NCBI RefSeq assembly: GCF_030646165.1 | Contig: NZ_JAUTDO010000003.1 | Coordinates: 496,001-560,000 of the forward strand | Source: Conexibacter sp. CPCC 206217 | GTDB taxonomy: Bacteria; Actinomycetota; Thermoleophilia; Solirubrobacterales; Solirubrobacteraceae | DNA: 64,000 nt | Direction: 5' to 3' | Shown: in pieces, positions 35,897-46,415 of the stretch | How positions within the stretch are numbered: the first letter of the stretch is position 1 | How the letters are laid out: every line of letters starts with the position of its first letter | Program-made: the position numbers and the translations under genes | The notes under the pieces: generated by a model | The model's input: the letters and a program-made list of their open reading frames with translations, nothing else | What the model was told of the DNA's origin: nothing | The model's database searches: none

Positions 35897-38800
35897 GTGA
35901 GCTTTCGTCAGCTCTTGGTAGGGATCGCGTGCCTCGGGCTGGCGCTCTGCACCGCGTCCGCCGCGACTGCGCTCACCGCGCCCGCGCCGCTGCCGACGAA
36001 CGCCGCCGACGCGCTGCGCACCGGCTGGTATCCGAACCAGCCCGGTCTCGCCCCTGCGACCGTCAGCAGCTCGCAGTTCGGCCGCCTCTTCAAGGTCCCG
36101 GTCGACGGCCAGGTCTACGCCCAGCCGCTCGTCTTCCAGAACACGCTGCTGATCGCGACCGAGGACAACAACGTCTACGGGCTCGATCCCGCCACCGGCG
36201 CGCAGCGCTGGACGCCGAGAAACTACGGCGTGCCGTTCAACGCCGACGACGTCGGCTGCGCGGACCTCTCGCCGCACGTCGGGATCACCGGCACGCCGAC
36301 GATCGACCCCGACACCGGCCGCGCGTACTTCACCGCGAAGTCCTACGACGGCGGCACCGGCGCGCCGCGCTACGACCTGCACGCGATCAACGTCGCGACC
36401 GGCGTCGAGGCGCCCGGCTTCCCGGTGCCGCTGACGGGCCACGCCGACAACAACACCCAGATCCCGTTCAACGCGAGATACCAGCTGCAACGACCCGGCC
36501 TGCTGCTGCTCGACGGGGTCGTCTACGCGGGCTTCGCCGGGCACTGCGACAGAAACCCGTGGAAGGGCTGGATCTTCGGCGTCAGAGCCGACACCGGCGC
36601 GATCACGGCCCGCTGGATCGCCAACTCCAACGGCGTCGACGGCGCCGGCATCTGGCAGTCCGGCGGCGGGCTCGTCTCAGACGGACCCGGCAGAATCCTG
36701 GTCACGACCGGCAACGGGCAGGCGCCGACGAGACCGCTGCCGGGCACGTCCCCGCCCGACGGGCTCGGCGAGGCGATCGTGCGGCTCGACGTGCGCGACG
36801 ACGGCAGTCTCAGACCCGTCGACTTCTTCGCCCCCTACGACGCGGAGGACCTCGACACCTGGGACGCCGACTTCGGCTCGACCGCGCCGACGGTGCTGCC
36901 GCGGCCGTGGTTCGGCAACAGAAGACTCGCGGTCGCCGGCGGCAAGGCGGGCAACTTCTACCTCTTCGACGCCGATCGCCTCGGCGGCATGATGCAGGGG
37001 CAAGCCGGCGGCGACGACGTGCTGCAGGAGCTCAGCTCGCTCGGCGGGACGTGGTCGCGCTTCGCGGTCTGGCCCGGCGACGGCGGCTGGATCTACTATC
37101 CGACCGCCTCCAACGGCAGCTCGGCGAGCGGCAGCGAGGGCAAGCTGCAGGCACTCGAATTCGGCACCGACGCCGACGGCAACCCGCGCTTCAGCCTCTC
37201 GGGCAGATCGGATGACCCGTTCGGCTTCGGCTCCGGCGCGCCGGTCGTCACATCGGTCGACGATCTCTCCGGCAGCGCGCTGCTGTGGATCGTCTACGCC
37301 CCCAACGGCGAGGGCTACGGCGCCGAGCTGCGCGCCTACGACCCGATCCCCGTCGGCGGCATCCTGCAGCTGCGTCGCAGCTTCCCGCTCGGCCGCTCGT
37401 CGAAGTTCGCGTCGCCGGGGATCGCCGACGGGCGCGTCTTCGTCGGCACCCGCGACGGCTTCGTGCAGGGCTACGGCGTGCCGGCGAACGCGCCGCTGGT
37501 CGGCAGCAGCGCGACCTTCCCGACGACGATCGTCGACACCACCAGCGCGCCGATCAACGTGACGCTGACGGCGACGAGAGCGCTGACGATCACTAGAGGG
37601 ACCGTCGGCGGCCCGTTCGCGGCGACGTTCGGCAGCTTCCCGCAGAGACTCGCGGTCGGCGACCAGGTCACGATCCCGGTCAGATTCAGACCGACGACGT
37701 GGGGCGCCACCGGCGGGACGCTGTCGCTGGAGACGAGCGAGGGCCCGGTCGACGTCGGGCTCGCCGGCACGGCCGAGGCGGCCGAAGGGCTGCTGGTCGC
37801 CAGCACGCCGGTCGTGCGCTTCGGCGGCGTCCTGCCGGGCGGCAGATCGACCAGCGCCGCGACGCTCACGAACGTCGGCGCGACACCGGTCGTGCTCAGA
37901 GCGACGACGCTGCCGCAGGCGCCGTTCAGCCTCGACGAGCCGCTGCCGCTGTCGCTGCCCCACGGCGGCAAGGTGACGATCACGTTCACGTTCGCGCCGA
38001 CGACGACGGGATCCTACGAGACGGAGCTGGTGATCGACCAGGGCGCGGCCGCGGCTCCCCTCGTCCTCGGCCTGACCGGCACGTCGGTGACGGCCGCACA
38101 CCTGCAGATCACGCCGCCGGCGCTCGACTTCGGCGCGGTCGCCGTCGGCACGCAGCAGACGCGCAGCTTCGTGCTGCACAACAGCGGCGGCGCGGCGCTG
38201 ACGCTGACGAAGTCCAAGCCGCCGACGCTCGACCGCTTCGTCCCCGCAACCCCGGGCGCCCCCGACGGCAACCCGATCCCCGAGGGCACCGTGATCCCCG
38301 GCGACGGCTCGATCACGGTCTCCGTCCGCTTCTCGCCGACCGCGGTCGGCGCGCTGAGCGACACGTGGGTGCTGAACGCGACCGACGACGGTGGCGGGGT
38401 GCGCGAGGTCGGCATCAGCGGGACAGGCGTGACGCCGACGCCGCCGGATGACGGTGGAGGCGGAGGCGGCGGCCAGACACCTCCCAACGGTCCGCCGGCT
38501 GGGCCCGAGCCAGTCCCACCGACCCCGATTCCACCAGCGCCGGCGCCGAGACCCAGAGGCGAGATCGCCGGTAGAAACGCGCTCTCCCCCGTCTTCGCGA
38601 TCAGATCGCTGCGCATCCGCGCGCGATCGAGCGTCCGGGTGAGAGTGAGCTGCCCGCGGGCGAGCCCCACGACCTGCCGTGGCAGACTGAGCCTGCTCGG
38701 CCGCACGAGCGCCCACGGCGCACACTCCGCCGCGCTCGGCAGCGCGAGCTACGCGATCCCGGCGGGGCGGACGCAGTCGATCACGGTCAGGCTCACGCGC

Positions 38801-38914
38801 GCGGCGCGCAGACAGCTCGCGAACGGCCGCGCCCTGCGTGGGACCGCGCAACTGCTCCCGCGCGGCGCGCACAGAGCCGTGCACGCCGCGCTGACGCTGC
38901 TGCCGCCCAAGTAG
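35897..38914 (+). CDS. secreted PQQ-like beta-propeller protein with choice-of-anchor D domains
   Basis: 1005 residues starting at GTG 35897. A signal peptide (LLVGIACLGLALCTASAATA) is followed by a propeller (about 40-540) with repeated pyrroloquinoline-quinone-like blades: VDGQVYAQPLVFQNTLLIAT, NNVYGLDPATGAQRW, RYDLHAINVATG, AGGKAGNFYLFDADRLGG and DGRVFVGTRDGFVQGYG. Two or three ASPM/Hydin-like 'anchor D' beta domains follow (LDFGAVAVGTQQTRSFVLHN; RFSPTAVGALSDTW), then a Gly/Pro linker and a basic ~110-residue beta tail with a Cys pair. No enzymatic residues can be assigned. It is a likely cell-surface structural or binding protein. AGA Arg codons are frequent. Confidence 0.88.
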   Translation: MSFRQLLVGIACLGLALCTASAATALTAPAPLPTNAADALRTGWYPNQPGLAPATVSSSQFGRLFKVPVDGQVYAQPLVFQNTLLIATEDNNVYGLDPATGAQRWTPRNYGVPFNADDVGCADLSPHVGITGTPTIDPDTGRAYFTAKSYDGGTGAPRYDLHAINVATGVEAPGFPVPLTGHADNNTQIPFNARYQLQRPGLLLLDGVVYAGFAGHCDRNPWKGWIFGVRADTGAITARWIANSNGVDGAGIWQSGGGLVSDGPGRILVTTGNGQAPTRPLPGTSPPDGLGEAIVRLDVRDDGSLRPVDFFAPYDAEDLDTWDADFGSTAPTVLPRPWFGNRRLAVAGGKAGNFYLFDADRLGGMMQGQAGGDDVLQELSSLGGTWSRFAVWPGDGGWIYYPTASNGSSASGSEGKLQALEFGTDADGNPRFSLSGRSDDPFGFGSGAPVVTSVDDLSGSALLWIVYAPNGEGYGAELRAYDPIPVGGILQLRRSFPLGRSSKFASPGIADGRVFVGTRDGFVQGYGVPANAPLVGSSATFPTTIVDTTSAPINVTLTATRALTITRGTVGGPFAATFGSFPQRLAVGDQVTIPVRFRPTTWGATGGTLSLETSEGPVDVGLAGTAEAAEGLLVASTPVVRFGGVLPGGRSTSAATLTNVGATPVVLRATTLPQAPFSLDEPLPLSLPHGGKVTITFTFAPTTTGSYETELVIDQGAAAAPLVLGLTGTSVTAAHLQITPPALDFGAVAVGTQQTRSFVLHNSGGAALTLTKSKPPTLDRFVPATPGAPDGNPIPEGTVIPGDGSITVSVRFSPTAVGALSDTWVLNATDDGGGVREVGISGTGVTPTPPDDGGGGGGGQTPPNGPPAGPEPVPPTPIPPAPAPRPRGEIAGRNALSPVFAIRSLRIRARSSVRVRVSCPRASPTTCRGRLSLLGRTSAHGAHSAALGSASYAIPAGRTQSITVRLTRAARRQLANGRALRGTAQLLPRGAHRAVHAALTLLPPK

Positions 38915-38923
38915 GCGGCCGCC

Positions 38924-40210
38924 CTATTCCAACTCGAGCTCCGTCGGCACCGGCACGTCCGGGGTGCGGGCGACGTTGAGGGCGAGGGCCAGCAGGTGGA
39001 CGGCGCCGGGCAGGACGCCCGGGACCTCCTTCGCCATCTCCAGCGCGAGCGAGCGCTCGTAGGCGTCGAGCAGGTCGACGATCACGCGGCAGTGGGCGGC
39101 CTGCGGGGAGTCGGCGGGGACGGCGCAGGAGAGCCGTGCGAGCGCGAACATCTCGGTGCTCGGGATCCTTGCGACGAGCTGGCCGAAGCCGGCCGTCAGA
39201 TAGGTCGCGACGCGATCCAGCAGCACGTCCACGTCGACCTTCGTCGCGCCCGACGGCTGGCCGCCGTCGAGCGGCTCCTCGCCCGCGAGCAGCCGCTGCA
39301 TCTGCGCGCCGAGCACCATCTTGATCCGCTCGTCGTCGATCCCCGACTGGCGCGCGATCCGGATGATCTCCAGCGCCGTTATCGGCGTGCGGCCGTACGG
39401 CGCGTCGCTGGCGAACAGGATCTGGCCGGCGGGCACCGTCGCGAACAGCGTCAGCAGATCGGCCGGCGCCCACCACGAGGTGTCGAAGTAGAGGTTCGGC
39501 AGCTCCTGCGCCTGGCGGCCGATCCAGGCGAGGTCGCTGATGCCCGCGTGCGCGAGGATCAGCCGCACGCCGGGGTAGCGCGTCGCGACCTGGACGGCGT
39601 GCGCGCCGAGCGACGGGATCCCGCGGCCGGCGTGCACGAGCACGGGCACGCGGCGCTCGTGCGCGAGCGCCCAGGTGTCCTCCAGGCGCGCGTCGTCGAG
39701 CTGGAACTCCTCGCCGCGCGGGTGCAGCTTGAGGCCGCGCGCGCCGGCGTCGAGCGTGCGGCGCGCCTCGTGCGCGGGCTCGACCGCCGGATCGACGCGG
39801 CCGAACGCGGTCAGCCGTCCGCCGGAGGCGGCCGCGGCGGCGATCACGGCGTCGTTGGGGCCCGGGTAGCCGCCCGGCTCTCTGAGCGGGAAGACGACGC
39901 CGTGCGCGTCGGCCTGGACGAGGTGAGCGATCAGCTCGTCGGGCGAGCAGCGCATCGTGTCCGGGTCGTGCTCGCCGACGTGCGTGTGCGCGTCGACGAT
40001 CGCGACCGAGGACGGGTCGCCGCCTCCGAGCGCCGCGCGCTCAGCGGTGTACCAGTCGAGCACCCCGGTGGCGACGTCGAGATCGGGGCGGCCGAACGTC
40101 GCAGCGACCTCAGCCATCCGCGCGCCGGCAGCGACGCCACCATCGGACGCGACCGGTCCGCCCGCGAGCGCCTCGGCCGCGGCGCCGCCGTCCGCATCCT
40201 GCGCGCTCAC
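38924..40210 (-). CDS. amidohydrolase-family (metal-dependent hydrolase) protein
   Basis: 428 residues. The N-terminal ~290 form an amidohydrolase-2 TIM barrel: VAIVDAHTHVGEHDPD (HxH), GARGLKLHPRGEEFQ, VPVLVHAGRG, LILAHAGISDLAW and ILFASDAPYGRTP (catalytic Asp). The C-terminal ~130 residues (from about 300) form a separate helical part not usual in the family. The substrate is unknown; relatives act as decarboxylases or hydrolases of aromatic acids. The start is GTG 40210, which overlaps the upstream gene's TGA (GTGA), so the two are coupled. Confidence 0.85.
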   Translation of the reverse strand: MSAQDADGGAAAEALAGGPVASDGGVAAGARMAEVAATFGRPDLDVATGVLDWYTAERAALGGGDPSSVAIVDAHTHVGEHDPDTMRCSPDELIAHLVQADAHGVVFPLREPGGYPGPNDAVIAAAAASGGRLTAFGRVDPAVEPAHEARRTLDAGARGLKLHPRGEEFQLDDARLEDTWALAHERRVPVLVHAGRGIPSLGAHAVQVATRYPGVRLILAHAGISDLAWIGRQAQELPNLYFDTSWWAPADLLTLFATVPAGQILFASDAPYGRTPITALEIIRIARQSGIDDERIKMVLGAQMQRLLAGEEPLDGGQPSGATKVDVDVLLDRVATYLTAGFGQLVARIPSTEMFALARLSCAVPADSPQAAHCRVIVDLLDAYERSLALEMAKEVPGVLPGAVHLLALALNVARTPDVPVPTELELE

Positions 40211-40623
40211 AGCGGCAGGCGGTCGCGCAGCTGCGCGGCCTTGCTGCGCCTGCGGGAGCGTCGCTTCAACGCGAACGCGACGGCACCGAGCGCGGTCGCG
40301 GCCAATCCCACCAGCAGAGGCGTCTTCTTCGACGACGGCTCGGGCGCGGCGATCTCGACGCTCGTGTCGGCGTGATGGCGCGGCGCGGGCATCGCGAACT
40401 CCTCCGCGGCGAGCACGTCGTGCGGCTGCTCGCCCTGCGGGTCGGCGGGCAGCTCGACGGGGCCCTGCTCGTGGATCGCGGCCTCGGGCGAGGGCCCGGG
40501 GAACTCGTCGGCCGCCAGCACGTCGTGCGGCTCCTCACGCGCGCCCGGCTTCGCGGGCGTCGCCGGCTCGACCGGTCTCTTCGCCGGCTTCGCGGGTCTC
40601 TTGTTCGGCTCGCTGTCGCTCAT
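40207..40623 (-). CDS. small tail-anchored protein with duplicated PHDVLAA motif
   Basis: 138 residues. A Lys/Pro-rich N-terminus is followed by two copies of an acidic motif, PHDVLAADEFPGPSP and PHDVLAAEEFAMPAP, about 30 residues apart. One hydrophobic helix near the C-terminus (KTPLLVGLAATALGAVAFAL) ends in a strongly basic tail, so it should be inserted by its tail with the bulk in the cytoplasm. The motif resembles short linear motifs seen in small actinobacterial membrane proteins; the function is unknown. It is coupled to the amidohydrolase gene and divergent from lon. Confidence 0.75.
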   Translation of the reverse strand: MSDSEPNKRPAKPAKRPVEPATPAKPGAREEPHDVLAADEFPGPSPEAAIHEQGPVELPADPQGEQPHDVLAAEEFAMPAPRHHADTSVEIAAPEPSSKKTPLLVGLAATALGAVAFALKRRSRRRSKAAQLRDRLPL

Positions 40624-40703
40624 CCTGACCAATCTTTCCAGATATCTGACCCGGGAACCATGGGTTCTCGCAAATTCGCCCCTACACGGCCGTTCGTGCA
40701 AAA

Positions 40704-40724
40704 CTTGAGCGGCAGGGACTCACA
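40704..40724 (+). promoter_or_regulatory. HAIR-like operator (HspR site) upstream of lon
   Basis: CTTGAGC, seven bases, then ACTCACA. Against the HAIR consensus CTTGAGT-N7-ACTCAAG, 11 of 14 bases match with exact spacing. Its right half overlaps the expected -35 region of the promoter whose -10 is TATACT (40740-40745). HspR control of lon is known in Streptomyces. Confidence 0.65.
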
Positions 40725-40739
40725 TCATCAACGTGTGGC

Positions 40740-40745
40740 TATACT
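40740..40745 (+). promoter_or_regulatory. -10 box of the lon promoter
   Basis: TATACT differs from TATAAT at one position and is the best -10 in the region. A 17-bp spacer places the -35 at 40717-40722, inside the right half of the HAIR-like element. Confidence 0.6.
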
Positions 40746-40789
40746 CGCTTACCCATGGTAAGTCCTTCGACAGGAAGTGACGCAGCGAC

Positions 40790-43153
<2,364 letters not shown>

Positions 43154-43167
43154 GCGGCCTTCGGCTT

Positions 43168-43218
43168 GGAAGCTCCCCTCCGTCGCGCTCAGCCGCGCGG
43201 CGGAAGGGGGGAGCTTCC
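43168..43218 (+). terminator. terminator hairpin after lon
   Basis: GGAAGCTCCCC (43168-43178) pairs perfectly with GGGGAGCTTCC (43208-43218). The loop contains further pairing (CCG/CGG). It starts 15 bp after the stop. Confidence 0.7.
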
Positions 43219-43351
43219 GGTTCCGCGCCCCTCGTTCGCCGTCCTGGCGCACCGCTGGCGGGGGACCCTGGACGTTTCGTCGGGGCCGCTCGCGATAGCT
43301 TCCAGCGTCGAGTCCCACTTGACAGGCAGACCGCGACCAGCTGGAGCAGCC

Positions 43352-44824
43352 GTGAGCACGATCACCCCCTCGCAGGAGCAGGCCGTCATCGATCAGGTCC
43401 GCAAGGGCCTCTACATCGGCGGCGAGTGGCGCGACGCCACCGGCGGCAAGACGCTCGGCGTCGAGGACCCGTCGAACAGAACGACGCTGACCGAGATCGC
43501 CGACGGCACGCCGGACGACGCGCTCGCCGCGCTGACCGCCGCGCACGACACGCAGGCGTCGTGGGCCGCGCACCCGCCGCGCGAGCGGGGCGAGATCCTG
43601 CGCCGCGCCTTCGAGCTGATCCAGCAGCGCACCGACGAGCTGGCGATCCTGATGACGCTCGAGATGGGCAAGCCGATCGTCGAGGCGAAGGCCGAGATCG
43701 GCTACGCCAACGAGTTCTTCCGCTGGTACTCCGAGGAGGCCGTGCGGATCGACGGCCGCTACGGCATCTCTCCGACCGGCAGAGGCCGGATGCTGACGAT
43801 GAAGTCGCCGGTCGGCCCGTGCCTCTTCATCACGCCGTGGAACTTCCCGCTCGCGATGGGCACGCGCAAGATCGGCCCCGCGATCGCCGCCGGCTGCACG
43901 ATGGTCGTCAAGCCCGCGCAGCAGACGCCGCTGTCGATGCTGGCGCTGGCGCAGATCCTCGAGGAGGCCGGGCTGCCGGCCGGCGTGCTGAACGTCGTCA
44001 CCTCGTCGAGATCGGGCTCGCTGATGGCGCCGCTGATCTCCGACCCGCGCTCCCGCAAGCTCTCCTTCACCGGCTCGACCGAGGTCGGCCAGAAGCTGAT
44101 GCAGCAGGCCTCCGAGCAGTTGCTGCGCGTCTCGATGGAGCTGGGCGGCAACGCGCCGTTCCTCGTCTTCGACGACGCCGACGTGGACGAGGCCGTCGAG
44201 GGCGCGATGCTCGCCAAGATGCGCAACATGGGCGAGGCCTGCACGGCCGCCAACCGCTTCCACATCAGCGAGAAGGTCTCCGACGAGTTCACGACCAAGC
44301 TCGCCGAGCGGATCGGCGCGCTGAAGATCGGCCGCGGCACCGGCGACGGCGTCCAGGTCGGCCCGCTCGTCGACGGCGGCCAGCGCGACACCGTCCGCGG
44401 GCTCGTCGACGACGCGATCTCCAAGGGCGCGACCGCGGTGGTCGGCGGCACCGACGTCGACGGCGCCGGCTACTTCTACAAGCCGACGGTCCTCTCTGGC
44501 GTGACTGCCGACGCGCAGCTGCTGAGAGACGAGATCTTCGGCCCGGTCGCGCCGGTGATCTCGTTCGACGAGGAGGAGGCGGCCGTCGCCGCCGCCAACA
44601 ACACGCAGTACGGCCTCGTCGCCTACGTCTTCACGAAGGACCTGAGACGCGCGCTGCGCGTCGTCGAGGGCCTGGAGACCGGCATGGTCGGTCTCAACCA
44701 GGGCATCGTCTCCAACGCCGCGGCGCCGTTCGGCGGCGTCAAGCACTCGGGCTTCGGCCGCGAGGGCGGGCGCGAGGGGATCGAGGAGTACCTCGACACG
44801 AAGTACGTCGCGATCAACCTCTAA
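43352..44824 (+). CDS. gabD: aldehyde dehydrogenase, succinate-semialdehyde type
   Basis: 490 residues from GTG 43352 (MSTITPSQEQ), with CTGGAG upstream. It has the NAD(P)-dependent aldehyde dehydrogenase fold: LFITPWNFPLAMGTRKIGPA, VKPAQQTPLSMLALA, FTGSTEVGQKLM, catalytic Glu in SMELGGNAPFLVF and catalytic Cys in NMGEACTAANRFH. The end HSGFGREGGREGIEEYLDTK matches the succinate-semialdehyde dehydrogenase group, which feeds GABA carbon into succinate. The substrate is assigned by family resemblance only, as no GABA transaminase gene is nearby. Confidence 0.9.
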   Translation: MSTITPSQEQAVIDQVRKGLYIGGEWRDATGGKTLGVEDPSNRTTLTEIADGTPDDALAALTAAHDTQASWAAHPPRERGEILRRAFELIQQRTDELAILMTLEMGKPIVEAKAEIGYANEFFRWYSEEAVRIDGRYGISPTGRGRMLTMKSPVGPCLFITPWNFPLAMGTRKIGPAIAAGCTMVVKPAQQTPLSMLALAQILEEAGLPAGVLNVVTSSRSGSLMAPLISDPRSRKLSFTGSTEVGQKLMQQASEQLLRVSMELGGNAPFLVFDDADVDEAVEGAMLAKMRNMGEACTAANRFHISEKVSDEFTTKLAERIGALKIGRGTGDGVQVGPLVDGGQRDTVRGLVDDAISKGATAVVGGTDVDGAGYFYKPTVLSGVTADAQLLRDEIFGPVAPVISFDEEEAAVAAANNTQYGLVAYVFTKDLRRALRVVEGLETGMVGLNQGIVSNAAAPFGGVKHSGFGREGGREGIEEYLDTKYVAINL

Positions 44825-44836
44825 AGGCTGATCAGA

Positions 44837-44879
44837 GCTCGTCATCTCCGCCGGTTCCTGTCTTCGGCGGCTGACGAGC
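44837..44879 (+). terminator. terminator hairpin after gabD
   Basis: GCTCGTCA (44837-44844) pairs with TGACGAGC (44872-44879), and CCGCCG (44848-44853) with CGGCGG (44865-44870), leaving an 11-base loop. It begins 12 bp past the stop. Confidence 0.7.
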
Positions 44880-44928
44880 GGCCGAAGTTCGCGCTTACGA
44901 AACCCGGCGAGCGGGTCGATACCGCTGT

Positions 44929-46320
44929 ATGCGTCCCGCCGCCTTCCTCTCGCTGCTCGTCGCGCTCGCACTCACCCTCTCCTCGAGTGCGGGCGCGGCG
45001 GGTGAGCGAGCGGCCACGCCCAGCCCGAACGTCGTCGGCGGCACCGACGCCGCCCCGGGCAGCTGGCCGTTCGCCGCATACGTCCTCGCGGACTTCTCCG
45101 ACGGCGCGCACGCCTGCACCGGCTCCGTCGTCGGGCCGGGCGCGATCCTGACCGCCGCGCACTGCGTCGTGGACCAGGACAGCGGCGCGGTCGTCGCGCC
45201 GGATGCCGTGATGGCGGTAACCGGCCGTCGCGACCTCGGCGACGCCTCCAGCGGGACGATCCACGACGTGCTCGCGGTGCACGTCCATCCCGGCTACGAC
45301 GTGGAGAGCCGCCGCGACGACGCCGCGCTGCTGGCGCTCGCGACCGCCTCCCCCGCCCCGTCCATCGCGCTCGTCGCGCCCGCCGACGACGCGTTGACCG
45401 GCGCCGGCACCGCGGCCGCGTTCGCCGGCTGGGGAACGACGTCCGGCAGCGGCACGCAGACGCCGTCCATGCTGCAGACCGCGACGACGACGCTGCAGAG
45501 CGACACGACCTGCCGCCGTCGCCTCACCGGCTTCGACGCGGCGACGATGCTGTGCGCGACCGACACGCGCACGACCAGCTCCGTCTGCCGCGGCGACAGC
45601 GGCGGACCGCTCGTCGTCGCGTCGGCCGACGGCAGCTGGGTGCAGGCCGGGATCACCAGCTGGGGCAGCAGCACCTGCAGCCCGCGTCAGCCGCAGGCGT
45701 TCGCCCGCGTCAGCGCGATCTCGGACTGGGTCGCGCGGCTGCTGCCGTCGCTGACGCCGCCCCCGCCGGCAGTCCCCGATCCGGTCGTGCCGGATCCGAG
45801 CACGGGCGATGACGGCGCCGACGCGCCTGACGGGGCCGACGGGCCCGACGCCGATCTCGGCACCGACGACGCTGACGGCGACGACGGGCTGCCCGACGAC
45901 GACGCGATCGACGACGGTGTCCTCGACGACGACGCGCCTGCGGCGGACGACCGCGGCAGGCCGACCGCCCGCGCCCCGCTCGCCGCGCTGGCCGGCGCGC
46001 GTCTGCACGGCACGACCGCGCAGCACCGCGCGATCGTCCTGCGCGTCGCCCGCGACGGCAGCGCGATCGGCGCGCTCGACCTGCGCTACCGCCTGCGCTG
46101 CGGCAGCGAGAGCACGCGCGTCGCCCGCCTGCGCGTCACCAACCTCGCGGCGCGCGTGGACGCCCGCGGCGCGTTCTCGGCCAGACGCACGAGCGGCACC
46201 GCCCGCCTGCGCCTGAGCGGCCGCCTCACCGCCCCCAGACGCGTGGCCGGGACGCTGCGCGTCGTCGCCCGCCGCGCGGGCTGCGACACCGGCGCGGTCC
46301 GGTACAGCGTGCGGCGCTGA
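44929..46320 (+). CDS. secreted S1-family serine protease A
   Basis: 463 residues. A signal peptide (FLSLLVALALTLSSSAGA) and short propeptide end before VVGGTDAAPGSWPF, the typical activation site. The catalytic triad is His78 (LTAAHC), Asp131 (RRDDAALL) and Ser224 (CRGDSGGP). The residue at the S1 pocket position six before Ser224 is Ser218 rather than Asp, which favours chymotrypsin- or elastase-like specificity. An Asp/Gly/Pro-rich linker (~285-350) leads to a C-terminal beta domain with two Cys and the ending CDTGAVRYSVRR. A paralogue with the same layout follows 95 bp downstream. Confidence 0.93.
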   Translation: MRPAAFLSLLVALALTLSSSAGAAGERAATPSPNVVGGTDAAPGSWPFAAYVLADFSDGAHACTGSVVGPGAILTAAHCVVDQDSGAVVAPDAVMAVTGRRDLGDASSGTIHDVLAVHVHPGYDVESRRDDAALLALATASPAPSIALVAPADDALTGAGTAAAFAGWGTTSGSGTQTPSMLQTATTTLQSDTTCRRRLTGFDAATMLCATDTRTTSSVCRGDSGGPLVVASADGSWVQAGITSWGSSTCSPRQPQAFARVSAISDWVARLLPSLTPPPPAVPDPVVPDPSTGDDGADAPDGADGPDADLGTDDADGDDGLPDDDAIDDGVLDDDAPAADDRGRPTARAPLAALAGARLHGTTAQHRAIVLRVARDGSAIGALDLRYRLRCGSESTRVARLRVTNLAARVDARGAFSARRTSGTARLRLSGRLTAPRRVAGTLRVVARRAGCDTGAVRYSVRR

Positions 46321-46415
46321 CGCGCTCGGCGCACGTGGGCCGACCGATCCGCTCGAACGTGACAGGAGTGCAGAAGATTTAGCGGTTTTTCGCACAGCTG
46401 CCGATTGAACAGGTC

